In this document: one piece after another, positions 1-8,113 of the stretch
How positions within the stretch are numbered: position 1 is the stretch's first letter
Layout of the letters: each line of letters begins with the position of its first letter
DNA from: Saccoglossus kowalevskii
Lineage: Eukaryota; Hemichordata; Enteropneusta; Harrimaniidae
NCBI RefSeq assembly: GCF_000003605.2
Contig: NW_003140580.1
Span: forward strand, 1-11,332
DNA length: 11,332 nt
Direction of reading: 5' to 3'
Notes under the pieces: model-generated
The model's input: the letters and a program-made list of their open reading frames with translations, nothing else
Database searches by the model: none
Told to the model about the DNA's origin: nothing
Position numbers and translations under genes: made by a program

Positions 1-283
1 CAAACATTATACATGCAAAAGGTGGGCTAGAAACTGACATGAGTGAATGTAAATCATTGTACATGCAAAAGGTGGACTACAAACTAGCATGAGTGAATGT
101 AAAACAATGTACATGCAAAAGGTGGACTACAAACTGACCTAAGTGAATGTAAAACATTGTACATGCAAACGGTGGACTACAAACTAGCATGAGTGAATGT
201 AAAACATTGTACATGCAAAAGGTGCGCTAGAAACTGACATGAGTGAATGTAAAACAATGTACATGCAAAAGGTGTGCTAGAAA
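1..283. repeat. Left-edge block, duplicated at 2473-2755
   Basis: The block contains, in order, a TAAATCATTG monomer (near 50), a CAATG monomer, a GACCTAAG monomer (139), an AAACGGTGGACTAC monomer and a GTGCGCTAG monomer (222). The same order of rare variants recurs at 2473-2755 with a constant offset of 2472 (GACCTAAG tract at 2611, GTGCGCTAG at 2694). Shared rare variants in the same order indicate a segmental copy, not independent mutation. The part from 154 onward also belongs to the first 691-bp-type unit. Confidence 0.85.
187..216. repeat. Representative monomer dyad (two-step inverted repeat)
   Basis: In type-A monomers the outer arms GCATG (187-191) and CATGC (212-216) are reverse complements. 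Inside them AATGT (196-200) and ACATT (204-208) are also reverse complements, with three A between. This gives a 30-bp dyad with an asymmetric 4/3-base internal loop. Type-B monomers keep the inner arms and a four-base outer arm (CATG/CATG). CAATG monomers put one mismatch in the inner arm. The 47-bp CATATATGC form still has ATGT/ACAT and GCAT/ATGC. Whether it forms a hairpin or binds protein is unknown. Confidence 0.65.
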
Positions 284-304
284 TTAGCATGTACGAATGT
301 AAAA

Positions 305-594
305 CATTGTACATGCAAAAGGTGGACTACAAACTAGCGTGAGTGAATGTAAACATATATGCAAAAGGTGGGCTGGAAACTGACATGAGTGAATGTAAAA
401 CATTGTACATACAAAAGGTGGACTACAAACTAGCATGAGTGAATGTAAAACATATATGCAAAAGGTGGGCTGGAAACTGACATGAGTGAATGTAAAAAAT
501 TGTACATACAAAAGGTGGACTACAAACTAGCATGAGTGAATATAAAACATATATGCAAAAGGTGGGCTGGAAACTGACATGAGTGAATGTAAAA
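305..594. repeat. Three 97-bp dimers (50 + 47 bp)
   Basis: CATATATGC monomers, 3 bp shorter than CATTGTACATGC, start at 354, 451 and 548. Each is preceded by a type-A monomer (GGACTAC then AAACTAG) and is itself of the GGGCTGG type. The first type-A partner is one A short (GTAAACAT). The private variant TAGCGTGAG in the first dimer is shared with the tract at 3077-3367. Confidence 0.9.
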
Positions 595-840
595 CATTGT
601 ACATGCAAAAGGTGGACTACAAACTAGCATGAGTGAATGTAAAACATTGTACATGCAAAACATGGGCTAGAAACTGACATGAGTGAATGTAAAACAATGT
701 ACATGCAAAAGGTGGACTAGAAACTGACATGAGTGAATGTAAAACATTATACATGCAAAAGGTGGACTACAAACTGACATGAGTGAATGTAAAACATTGT
801 ACATGGAAACGGTGGACTAGAAACTGACATGAGTGAATTT

Positions 841-1531
841 AAAACATACATGCAAAAGGTGGGCTAGAAACTGACATGAGTGAATGTAAATCATTGTACA
901 TGCAAAAGGTGGACTACAAACTAGCATTAGTGAATGTAAAACAATGTACATGCAAAAGGTGGGCTAGAAATTAGCATGTACGAATGTAAAACATTGTACA
1001 TGCAAAAGGTTGGCTACAAACTGACATGAGTGAATGTAAAACATTGTACATACAAAAGGTGGACTACAAACTAGCATGAGTGAATGTAAAACATATATGC
1101 AAAAGGTGGGCTGGAAACTGACATGAGTGAATGTAAAAAATTGTACATACAAAAGGTGGACTACAAACTAGCATGAGTGAATATAAAACATATATGCAAA
1201 AGGTGGGCTGGAAACTGGCATGAGTGAATGTAAAACATTGTACATGCAAAAGGTGGACTACAAACTAGCATGAGTGAATGTAAAACATTGTACATGCAAA
1301 ACGTGGGCTAGAAACTAACATGAGTGAATGTAAAACATTGTACATGCAAAAGGTGGGCTAGAAACTGACATGAGTGAATGTAAAACAATGTACATGCAAA
1401 AGGTGGACTAGAAACTGACATGAGTGAATGTAAAACATTATACATGCAAAAGGTGGACTACAAACTGACATGAGTGAATGTAAAACATTGTACATGGAAA
1501 CGGTGGACTAGAAACTGACATGAGTGAATTT
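841..1531. repeat. Higher-order repeat unit 2 (691 bp, 14 monomers)
   Basis: The unit is bounded by two CATACATGC 47-bp monomers starting at 845 and 1536, exactly 691 bp apart. The sum is 11 x 50 + 3 x 47. Other private markers repeat with the same 691-bp shift: GCATTAG (924), TTAGCATGTACG (971), GGTTGGCTAC (about 1009), CATATATGC (1092 and 1189) and AAACTGGCATG. By eye, 841-1384 and 1532-2075 are identical over about 544 bp. This is a true higher-order repeat, because neighbouring monomers within the unit differ far more than corresponding monomers between units. Confidence 0.92.
1042..1235. repeat. Two 97-bp dimers (50 + 47 bp)
   Basis: CATATATGC monomers start at 1092 and 1189, 97 bp apart, inside unit 2. 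The second is linked to the variants GAATATAAAAC and AAACTGGCATG. Both features recur in unit 3 at exactly +691. Confidence 0.92.
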
Positions 1532-2272
1532 AAAACATACATGCAAAAGGTGGGCTAGAAACTGACATGAGTGAATGTAAATCATTGTACATGCAAAAGG
1601 TGGACTACAAACTAGCATTAGTGAATGTAAAACAATGTACATGCAAAAGGTGGGCTAGAAATTAGCATGTACGAATGTAAAACATTGTACATGCAAAAGG
1701 TTGGCTACAAACTGACATGAGTGAATGTAAAACATTGTACATACAAAAGGTGGACTACAAACTAGCATGAGTGAATGTAAAACATATATGCAAAAGGTGG
1801 GCTGGAAACTGACATGAGTGAATGTAAAAAATTGTACATACAAAAGGTGGACTACAAACTAGCATGAGTGAATATAAAACATATATGCAAAAGGTGGGCT
1901 GGAAACTGGCATGAGTGAATGTAAAACATTGTACATGCAAAAGGTGGACTACAAACTAGCATGAGTGAATGTAAAACATTGTACATGCAAAACGTGGGCT
2001 AGAAACTAACATGAGTGAATGTAAAACATTGTACATGCAAAAGGTGGGCTAGAAACTGACATGAGTGAATGTAAAACATTATACATGCAATAGGTGGGCT
2101 AGAAACTGACATGAGTGAATGTAAAACAATGTACATGCAAAAGGTGGACTAGAAACTGACATGAGTGAATGTAAAACATTATACATGCAAAAGGTGGACT
2201 ACAAACTGACATGATTGAATGTAATACATTGTACATGGAAACGGTGGACTACAAACTGACATGAGTGAATGT
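1532..2272. repeat. Higher-order repeat unit 3 (741 bp, one extra monomer)
   Basis: The sequence follows unit 2 at offset 691 up to about 2075. It then carries an additional 50-bp monomer with the private variant GCAATAGG (2087), after which the CAATG monomer resumes 50 bp later than expected. The extra monomer explains 741 versus 691 bp. The last monomers have drifted (ATGATTGAATGTAATAC near 2210) and the unit ends with GGACTAC where unit 2 has GGACTAG. The organisation downstream is no longer in 691-bp register. Confidence 0.85.
1733..1926. repeat. Two 97-bp dimers (50 + 47 bp)
   Basis: CATATATGC monomers start at 1783 and 1880. The tract appears identical to 1042-1235 and lies in the same place within the higher-order unit. 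Confidence 0.92.
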
Positions 2273-2472
2273 AAAACATTATACATGCAATACGTGGGCT
2301 AGAAACTGACATGAGTGAATGTAAAACAATGTACATGCAAAAGGTGGACTAGAAACTGACATGAGTGAATGTAAAACATTATACATGCAAAAGGTGGACT
2401 ACAAACTGACATGAGTGAATGTAAAACATTGTACATGGAAACGGTGGACTAGAAACTGACATGAGTGAATTT

Positions 2473-2755
2473 AAAACATTATACATGCAAAAGGTGGGCT
2501 AGAAACTGACATGAGTGAATGTAAATCATTGTACATGCAAAAGGTGGACTACAAACTAGCATGAGTGAATGTAAAACAATGTACATGCAAAAGGTGGACT
2601 ACAAACTGACCTAAGTGAATGTAAAACATTGTACATGCAAACGGTGGACTACAAACTAGCATGAGTGAATGTAAAACATTGTACATGCAAAAGGTGCGCT
2701 AGAAACTGACATGAGTGAATGTAAAACAATGTACATGCAAAAGGTGGACTACAAA
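2473..2755. repeat. Copy of the left-edge block (offset 2472)
   Basis: The block repeats the order TAAATCATTG, CAATG, GACCTAAG (2611), AAACGGTGGACTAC and GTGCGCTAG (2694) seen at 1-283, with no visible length change. It is preceded by a GAATTTAAAACATT monomer (2465). That monomer also precedes the TAAATCATTG monomers at about 3919, 4319 and 6900, so the block begins with a widely shared module. Confidence 0.85.
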
Positions 2756-2921
2756 CTGACCTAAGTGAATGTAAAACATTGTACATGCAAAAGGTGGACT
2801 ACAAACTAGCATGAGTGAATGTAAAACAATGTACATGCAAAAGGTGGACTACAAACTGACCTAAGTGAATGTAAAACATTGTACATGCAAAAGGTGGACT
2901 ACAAACTAGCATGAGTGAATG
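2722..2921. repeat. Local 100-bp dimer expansion
   Basis: A CAATG monomer carrying GACCTAAG followed by a CATTG monomer carrying AAACTAGC occurs twice in tandem (GACCTAAG tracts at 2761 and 2861). The GTGCGCTAG variant at 2694 returns at 2944, exactly 250 bp later. The region therefore gained five monomers relative to the left-edge copy, which explains the offset change from 2472 to 2722. Confidence 0.8.
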
Positions 2922-2943
2922 TAAAACATTGTACATGCAAAAG

Positions 2944-3430
2944 GTGCGCTAGAAACTGACATGAGTGAATGTAAAACAACGTACATGCAAAAGGTAGGCT
3001 AGAAATTAGCATGTACGAATGTAAAACATTTTACATGCAAAAGGTGGGCTACAAACTGACATGAGTGAATGTAAAACATTGTACATGCAAATGGTGGACT
3101 ACAAACTAGCGTGAGTGAATGTAAAACATATATGCAAAAGGTGGGCTGGAAACTGACATGAGTGAATGTAAAACATTGTACATACAAAAGGTGGACTACA
3201 AACTAGCATGAGTGAATGTAAAACATATATGCAAAAGGTGGGCTGGAAACTGACATGAGTGAATGTAAAAAATTGTACATACAAAAGGTGGACTACAAAC
3301 TAGCATGAGTGAATATAAAACATATATGCAAAAGGTGGGCTGGAAACTGACATGAGTGAATGTAAAACATTGTACATGCAAAAGGTGGACTACAAACTAG
3401 CATGAGTGAATGTAAAACATTGTACATGCA
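2944..3430. repeat. Partial higher-order unit related to unit 1
   Basis: The block holds GTGCGCTAG (2944), the diverged TTAGCATGTACG monomer (3006), the TAGCGTGAG variant (3107) and three 97-bp dimers, in the same order as 222-594. It has one more 50-bp monomer (GGGCTACAAACTGAC) between the diverged monomer and the dimers than unit 1. Shared private variants make it the sister of unit 1, not of units 2 or 3. Confidence 0.82.
3077..3367. repeat. Three 97-bp dimers (50 + 47 bp)
   Basis: CATATATGC monomers start at 3127, 3224 and 3321, exactly 97 bp apart. The tract matches 305-594 but keeps the base missing there. Confidence 0.92.
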
Positions 3431-3665
3431 AACGTGGGCTAAAACTAACATGAGTGAATGTAAACATTGTACATGCAAAAGGTGGGGCTAGAAACTGACA
3501 TTGAGTTGAATGTAAAACAATTGTTACATGCAAAAGGGGGGACTAAAACTGAACATGAGTGAATGTAAAACATTTATACATGCAAAATGTGGACTACAAA
3601 CTGACATGAGTGAATGTAAAACATTGTACATGGAAACGGTGGACTAGAAACTGACATGAGTGAAA
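3431..3665. other. Cluster of single-base indels in the array
   Basis: About a dozen one-base gains or losses occur in about 235 bp, against a very regular 50-bp period on both sides. Examples are CAAACGTGGG (one A lost), GCTAAAACTAAC (G lost), GTAAACATTG, GGTGGGGCTAG, ACATTGAGTTGAATG, ACAATTGTTACATG, AAAAGGGGGGAC, CTGAACATGAG, CATTTATACATG and TGAAATGTAA. Most change homopolymer or dinucleotide length. The pattern resembles unpolished long-read consensus more than natural drift, although natural decay cannot be excluded from one sequence. Confidence 0.7.
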
Positions 3666-4764
3666 TGTAAAACATTATACATGCAATAGGTGGGCTAGAA
3701 ACTGACATGAGTGAATGTATAACATTGTACATGCAAAAGGTGGACTAGAAACTGACATGAGTGAATGTAAAACATTATACATGCAAAAGGTGGACTACAA
3801 ACTGACATGAGTGAATGTAAAACATTGTACATGGAAACGTTGGACTAGAAACTGACATGAGTGAATTTAAAACATTATACATGAAAAAGGTGGGCTAGAA
3901 ACTGACATGAGTGAATGTAAATCATTGTACATGCAAAAGGTGGACTACAAACTAGCATGAGTGAATGTAAAACAATGTACATGCAAAAGGTGGACTACAA
4001 ACTGACCTAAGTGAATGTAAAACATTGTACATGCAAACGGTGGACTGGAAACTGACATGAGTGAATGTAAAACATTGTACATGCAAAAGGTGGGCCAGAA
4101 ACTGACATGAGGCAATGTAAAATATTGTACATGCAAAAGGTGGACTAGAAACTGACATGAGTGAATGTAAAACATTATACATGCAAAAGGTGGACTACAA
4201 ACTGACATGAGTGAATGTAAAACATTGTACATGGAAACGGTGGACTAGAAACTGACATGAGTGAATTTAAAACATTATACATGCAAAAGGTGGGCTAGAA
4301 ACTGACATGAGTGAATGTAAATCATTGTACATGCAAAAGGTGGACTACAAACTAGCATGAGTGAATGTAAAACAATGTACATGCAAAAGGTGGACTACAA
4401 ACTGACCTAAGTGAATGTAAAATATTGTACATGCAAACGGTGGACTACAAACTAGCATGAGTGAATGTAAAACATTGTACATGCAAAACGTGGGCTAGAA
4501 AATAACATGAGTGAATGTAAAACATTGTACATGCAAAAGGTGGGCTAGAAACTGACATGAGTGAATGTAAAACATTATACATGCAATAGGTGGGCTAGAA
4601 ACTGACATGAGTGAATGTAAAACAATGTACATGCAAAAGGTGGACTAGAAACTGACATGAGTGAATGTAAAACATTATACATGCAAAAGGTGGACTACAA
4701 ACTGACATGAGTGAATGTAAACATTGTACATGGAAACGGTGGACTAGAAACTGACATGAGTGAA
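3666..4764. repeat. Regular 50-bp array with a 400-bp tandem duplication
   Basis: There is no gene in this stretch and all monomers are 50 bp apart from rare single-base losses. Positions 3721-4046 correspond to 4121-4446 at offset 400 (eight monomers) with only a few differences. Shared markers in order are CATTATACATG, CATGGAAACG, GAATTTAAAAC (3861 and 4261), TAAATCATTG, CAATG and GACCTAAG (4007 and 4407). A monomer with GGGCCAG and GAGGCAATG near 4092-4115 is matched near 6973-6995. The stretch from about 4470 resembles 1980-2272, including GCAATAGG. Confidence 0.82.
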
Positions 4765-5270
4765 TTTAAAACATACATGCAAAAGGTGGGCTAGAAACTG
4801 ACATGAGTGAATGTAAATCATTGTACATGCAAAAGGTGGACTACAAACTAGCATTAGTGAATGTAAAACAATGTACATGCAAAAGGTGGGCTAGAAATTA
4901 GCATGTACGAATGTAAAACATTGTACATGCAAAAGGTTGGCTACAAACTGACATGAGTGAATGTAAAACATTGCACATGCAAAAGGTGGACTACAAACTA
5001 GCATGAGTGAATGTAAAACATATATGCAAAAGGTGGGCTGGAAACTGACATGAGTGAATGTAAAACATTGTACATACAAAAGGTGGACTACAAACTAGCA
5101 TGAGTGAATGTAAAACATATATGCAAAATGTGGGCTGGAAACTGACATGAGTGAATGTAAAAAAATGTACATACAAAAGGTGGACTACAAACTACCATGA
5201 GTGAATGTAAAACATATATGCAAAAGGTGGGCTGGAAGCTGACATGAGTGAATGTAAAAAATTGTACATG
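4765..5270. repeat. Partial copy of the 691-bp unit (offset 3927)
   Basis: CATACATGC (4772), GCATTAG (4851), the diverged TTAGCATGTACG monomer (4898) and GGTTGGCTAC follow unit 2 at a constant offset of 3927. The copy then has three 97-bp dimers where units 2 and 3 have two, so the total length differs. After about 5270 the array turns into 50-bp monomers of another type (GGACCTCAAAC, GGTGAACTGG) and the 691-bp order is lost. Confidence 0.87.
4969..5259. repeat. Three 97-bp dimers (50 + 47 bp)
   Basis: CATATATGC monomers start at 5019, 5116 and 5213. The third dimer has a substitution in its type-A partner (AAACTACCATG) and GGAAGCTGAC in the 47-bp part. A similar GGAAGCTGAC occurs near 7977 and GGAAGATGAC near 6279. 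Confidence 0.9.
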
Positions 5271-5373
5271 CAAAAGGTGGACTTCAAACTAGCATGAGTG
5301 AATGTAAAACATTGTACATGCAAAAGGTGGACCTCAAACTGACATGAGTGAATGTAAAACATTGTACATGCAA

Positions 5374-6240
5374 AAGGTGAACTGGAAACTGACATGAGTG
5401 AATGTAAAACATTGTACATGCAAAAGGTGGGCTAGAAACTGACATGAGTGAATGTAAAACATTGTACATGCAAAAGGTGGGCTAGAAACTGACATGAGTG
5501 AATGTAAATAATTATACATACAAAAGGTGGACTACAAACTGACATGAGGCAATGTAAAACATTGTACATGCAAAAGGTGGACTAGAAACTGACATGAGTG
5601 AATGTAAAACATTGTACATGCAAAAGGTTAACTGGAAACTGACATGAGTGAATGTAAAACATTGTACATGCAAAAGGTGGACTAGAAACTGACATGAGTG
5701 AATGTAAAACATTGTACATGCAAAAGGTGAACTGGAAACTGACATGAGTGAATGTAAAACATTGTACATGCAAAAGGTGGGCTAGAAACTGACATGAGTG
5801 AATGTAAAACATTGTACATGCAAACGGTGGACTACAAACTAGCATGAGTGAATGTAAAACATTGTACATGCAAAAGGTGGGCTAGAAACTGACATGAGTG
5901 AATGTAAAACATTGTACATGCAAAAGGTGGACTACAAACTAGCATGAGTGAATGTAAAACAATGTACATGCAAAAGGTGGGCTAGAAATTAGCATGTACG
6001 AATGTAAAACATTGTACATGCAAAAGGTGGGCTACAGACTGACATGAGTGAATGTAAAACATTGTACATGCAAAAGGTGGGCTGGAAACTGACATGAGTA
6101 AATGTAAAACATTGTACATACAAAAGGTGGACTACAAACTAGCATGAGTGAATGTAAAACATATATGCAAAAGTTGGGCTGGAATCTGACATGAGTGAAT
6201 GTAAAAAATTGTACATACAAAAGGTGGACTACAAACTAGC
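5374..6240. repeat. Long block F, first of three related copies
   Basis: Ordered markers are GGTGAACTGG, two GGGCTAG monomers, TAAATAATTATACATAC (5505), GAGGCAATG (about 5546), GGTTAACTGG (5628 tract), GGTGAACTGG, an AAACGGTGGACTAC monomer, the diverged TTAGCATGTACG monomer (5989), GAGTAAATG (6096) and AAGTTGGGCTGG (6171). The same order occurs at 7120-8035. This copy lacks one 47-bp monomer that the later copy has, so the offset moves from about 1748 to 1795. Confidence 0.85.
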
Positions 6241-6303
6241 ATGAGTGAATGTAAAACATATATGCAAAAGGTGGGCTGGAAGATGACATGAGTGAATGTA
6301 AAA
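6110..6303. repeat. Two 97-bp dimers (50 + 47 bp)
   Basis: CATATATGC monomers start at 6160 and 6257. The first carries AAGTTGGGCTGG, a variant shared only with the monomer at 7955 and useful for pairing the two blocks. Confidence 0.9.
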
Positions 6304-7119
6304 AATTGTACATGCAAAAGGTGGACTACAAACTAGCATGAGTGAATGTAAAACATTGTACATGCAAAAGGTGGACTACAAACTAGCATGAGTGAATGTA
6401 AAACATTGTACATGCAAAACGTGGGCTAGAAACTAACATGAGTGAATGTAAAACATTGTACATGCAAAAGGTGGGCTAGAAACTGACATGAGTGAATGTA
6501 AAACATTATACATGCAATAGGTGGGCTAGAAACTGACATGAGTGAATTTAAAACATTGTACATGCGAAAGGTGGACTAGAAACTGACATGAGTGAATGTA
6601 AAACATTGTACATGCAAAAGGTGAACTGGAAACTGACATGAGTGAATGTAAAACATTGTACATGCAAAAGGTGGGCTAGAAACTGACATGAGTGAATGTA
6701 AAACATTGTACATGCAAACGGTGGACTACAAACTAGCATGAGTGAATGTAAAACATTGTACATGCAAAAGGTGCGCTAGAAACTGACATGAGTGAATGTA
6801 AAACATTGTACATGGAAACGGTGGACTAGAAACTGACATGAGTGAATTTAAAACATTATACATGCAAAAGGTGGGCTAGAAACTGACATGAGTGAATGTA
6901 AATCATTGTAAATGCAAACGGTGGACTAGAAACTGACACGAGTGAATGTAAAACATTGTATATGTAAAAGGTGGGCCAGAAACTGACATGAGGCAATGTA
7001 AAACATTGTACATGGAAACGGTGGACTAGAAACTGACATGAGTGAATTTAAAACATTGTACATGCAAAAGGTGGACTAGAAACTGACATGAGTAAATGTA
7101 AAACATTGTACATGCAAAA
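6304..7119. repeat. Mosaic 50-bp stretch with segment shared with 8538-8833
   Basis: There is no gene in this stretch. Positions 6490-6785 match 8538-8833 at offset 2048. Shared landmarks are the GCAATAGG monomer, a following GAATTTAAAAC monomer, a GGACTAG monomer, GGTGAACTGG, AAACGGTGGACTAC and GTGCGCTAG. From about 6790 the block switches to the CATGGAAACGG, GAATTTAAAAC (6842) and TAAATCATTG module typical of 2340-4800. It then carries the GGGCCAG/GAGGCAATG monomer (6973-6995) also seen near 4092. The stretch thus joins pieces of both halves of the window. Confidence 0.8.
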
Positions 7120-7165
7120 GGTTAACTGGAAACTGACATGAGTGAATGTAAAACATTGTACATGC

Positions 7166-7296
7166 AAAAAGGTGGGCTAGAAACTGACATGAGTGAATGT
7201 AAAACATTGTACATGCAAAAAGGTGGGGTAGAAACTGACATGAGTGAATGTAAATAATTATACATGCAAAAAGGTGGACTACAAACTGACATGAGG
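7166..7296. other. Cluster of four one-base insertions (51-bp monomers)
   Basis: Three consecutive monomers have five A in GCAAAAAGG (runs at 7166-7170, 7217-7221 and 7268-7272), and GAGGCAAATG has one extra A at about 7293. The related copies at 5505-5550 and 8247-8292 lack these insertions. The local period is therefore 51-52 bp instead of 50. Homopolymer-length miscalls in an unpolished consensus are the simplest explanation. Confidence 0.75.
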
Positions 7297-7807
7297 CAAA
7301 TGTAAAACATTGTACATGCAAAAGGTGGACTAGAAACTGACATGAGTGAATGTAAAACATTGTACATGCAAAAGGTTAACTGGAAACTGACATGAGTGAA
7401 TGTAAAACATTGTACATGCAAAAGGTGGACTAGAAACTGACATGAGTGAATGTAAAACATTGTACATGCAAAAGGTGAACTGGAAACTGACATGAGTGAA
7501 TGTAAAACATTGTACATGCAAAAGGTGGGCTAGAAACTGACATGAGTGAATGTAAAACATTGTACATGCCAACGGTGGACTACAAACTAGCATGAGTGAA
7601 TGTAAAACATTGTACATGCAAAAGGTGCGCTAGAAACTGACATGAGTGAATGTAAAACATTGTACATGCAAAAGGTGGACTACAAACTAGCATGAGTGAA
7701 TGTAAAACAATGTACATGCAAAAGGTGGGCTAGAAATTAGCATGTACGAATGTAAAACATTGTACATGCAAAAGGTGGGCTACAAACTGACATGAGTGAA
7801 TGTAAAA

Positions 7808-8001
7808 CATTGTACATGCAAAAGGTGGACTACAAACTAGCATGAGTGAATGTAAAACATATATGCAAAAGGTGGGCTGGAAACTGACATGAGTAAATGT
7901 AAAACATTGTACATACAAAAGGTGGACTACAAACTAGCATGAGTGAATGTAAAACATATATGCAAAAGTTGGGCTGGAAGCTGACATGAGTGAATGTAAA
8001 A
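7808..8001. repeat. Two 97-bp dimers (50 + 47 bp)
   Basis: CATATATGC monomers start at 7858 and 7955. These are the last 47-bp monomers in the window; none occurs between 8002 and 11332. Confidence 0.92.
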
Positions 8002-8113
8002 AATTGTACATACAAAAGGTGGACTACAAACTAGCATGAGTGAATGTAACACATTGTACATGCAAAAGGTGGGCTAGAAACTGACATGAGTGAATGTAAA
8101 ACATTGTACATGC

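Larger units (their letters stand above)
154..840. repeat. Higher-order repeat unit 1 (687 bp, 14 monomers)
   Basis: The distance between the diagnostic diverged monomer here (TTAGCATGTACG at 284) and the next one (971) is 687 bp. That equals 14 monomers, of which three are 47 bp and one is 46 bp. Positions 663-840 match 1354-1531 without a difference that I could see. The left part carries the GTGCGCTAG variant instead of the CATACATGC monomer of units 2 and 3, so this copy is a mosaic. It has three 97-bp dimers where units 2 and 3 have two. A fused ACATGGGCTAG junction near 660 is consistent with loss of one 50-bp monomer relative to unit 2. Confidence 0.8.
7120..8035. repeat. Long block G, second of three related copies
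   Basis: Marker order follows block F: GGTTAACTGG (7122), two B monomers, TAAATAATTATACATG (7251), GAGGCAAATG, GGTTAACTGG (7376), GGTGAACTGG, an ACGGTGGACTAC monomer, GTGCGCTAG, the diverged TTAGCATGTACG monomer (7737), GAGTAAATG (7891) and AAGTTGGGCTGG (7966). It is longer than block F by two single-base insertions near 7272-7296 and one 47-bp monomer near 7858. Homology ends at about 8035, where the next block starts. Confidence 0.85.
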
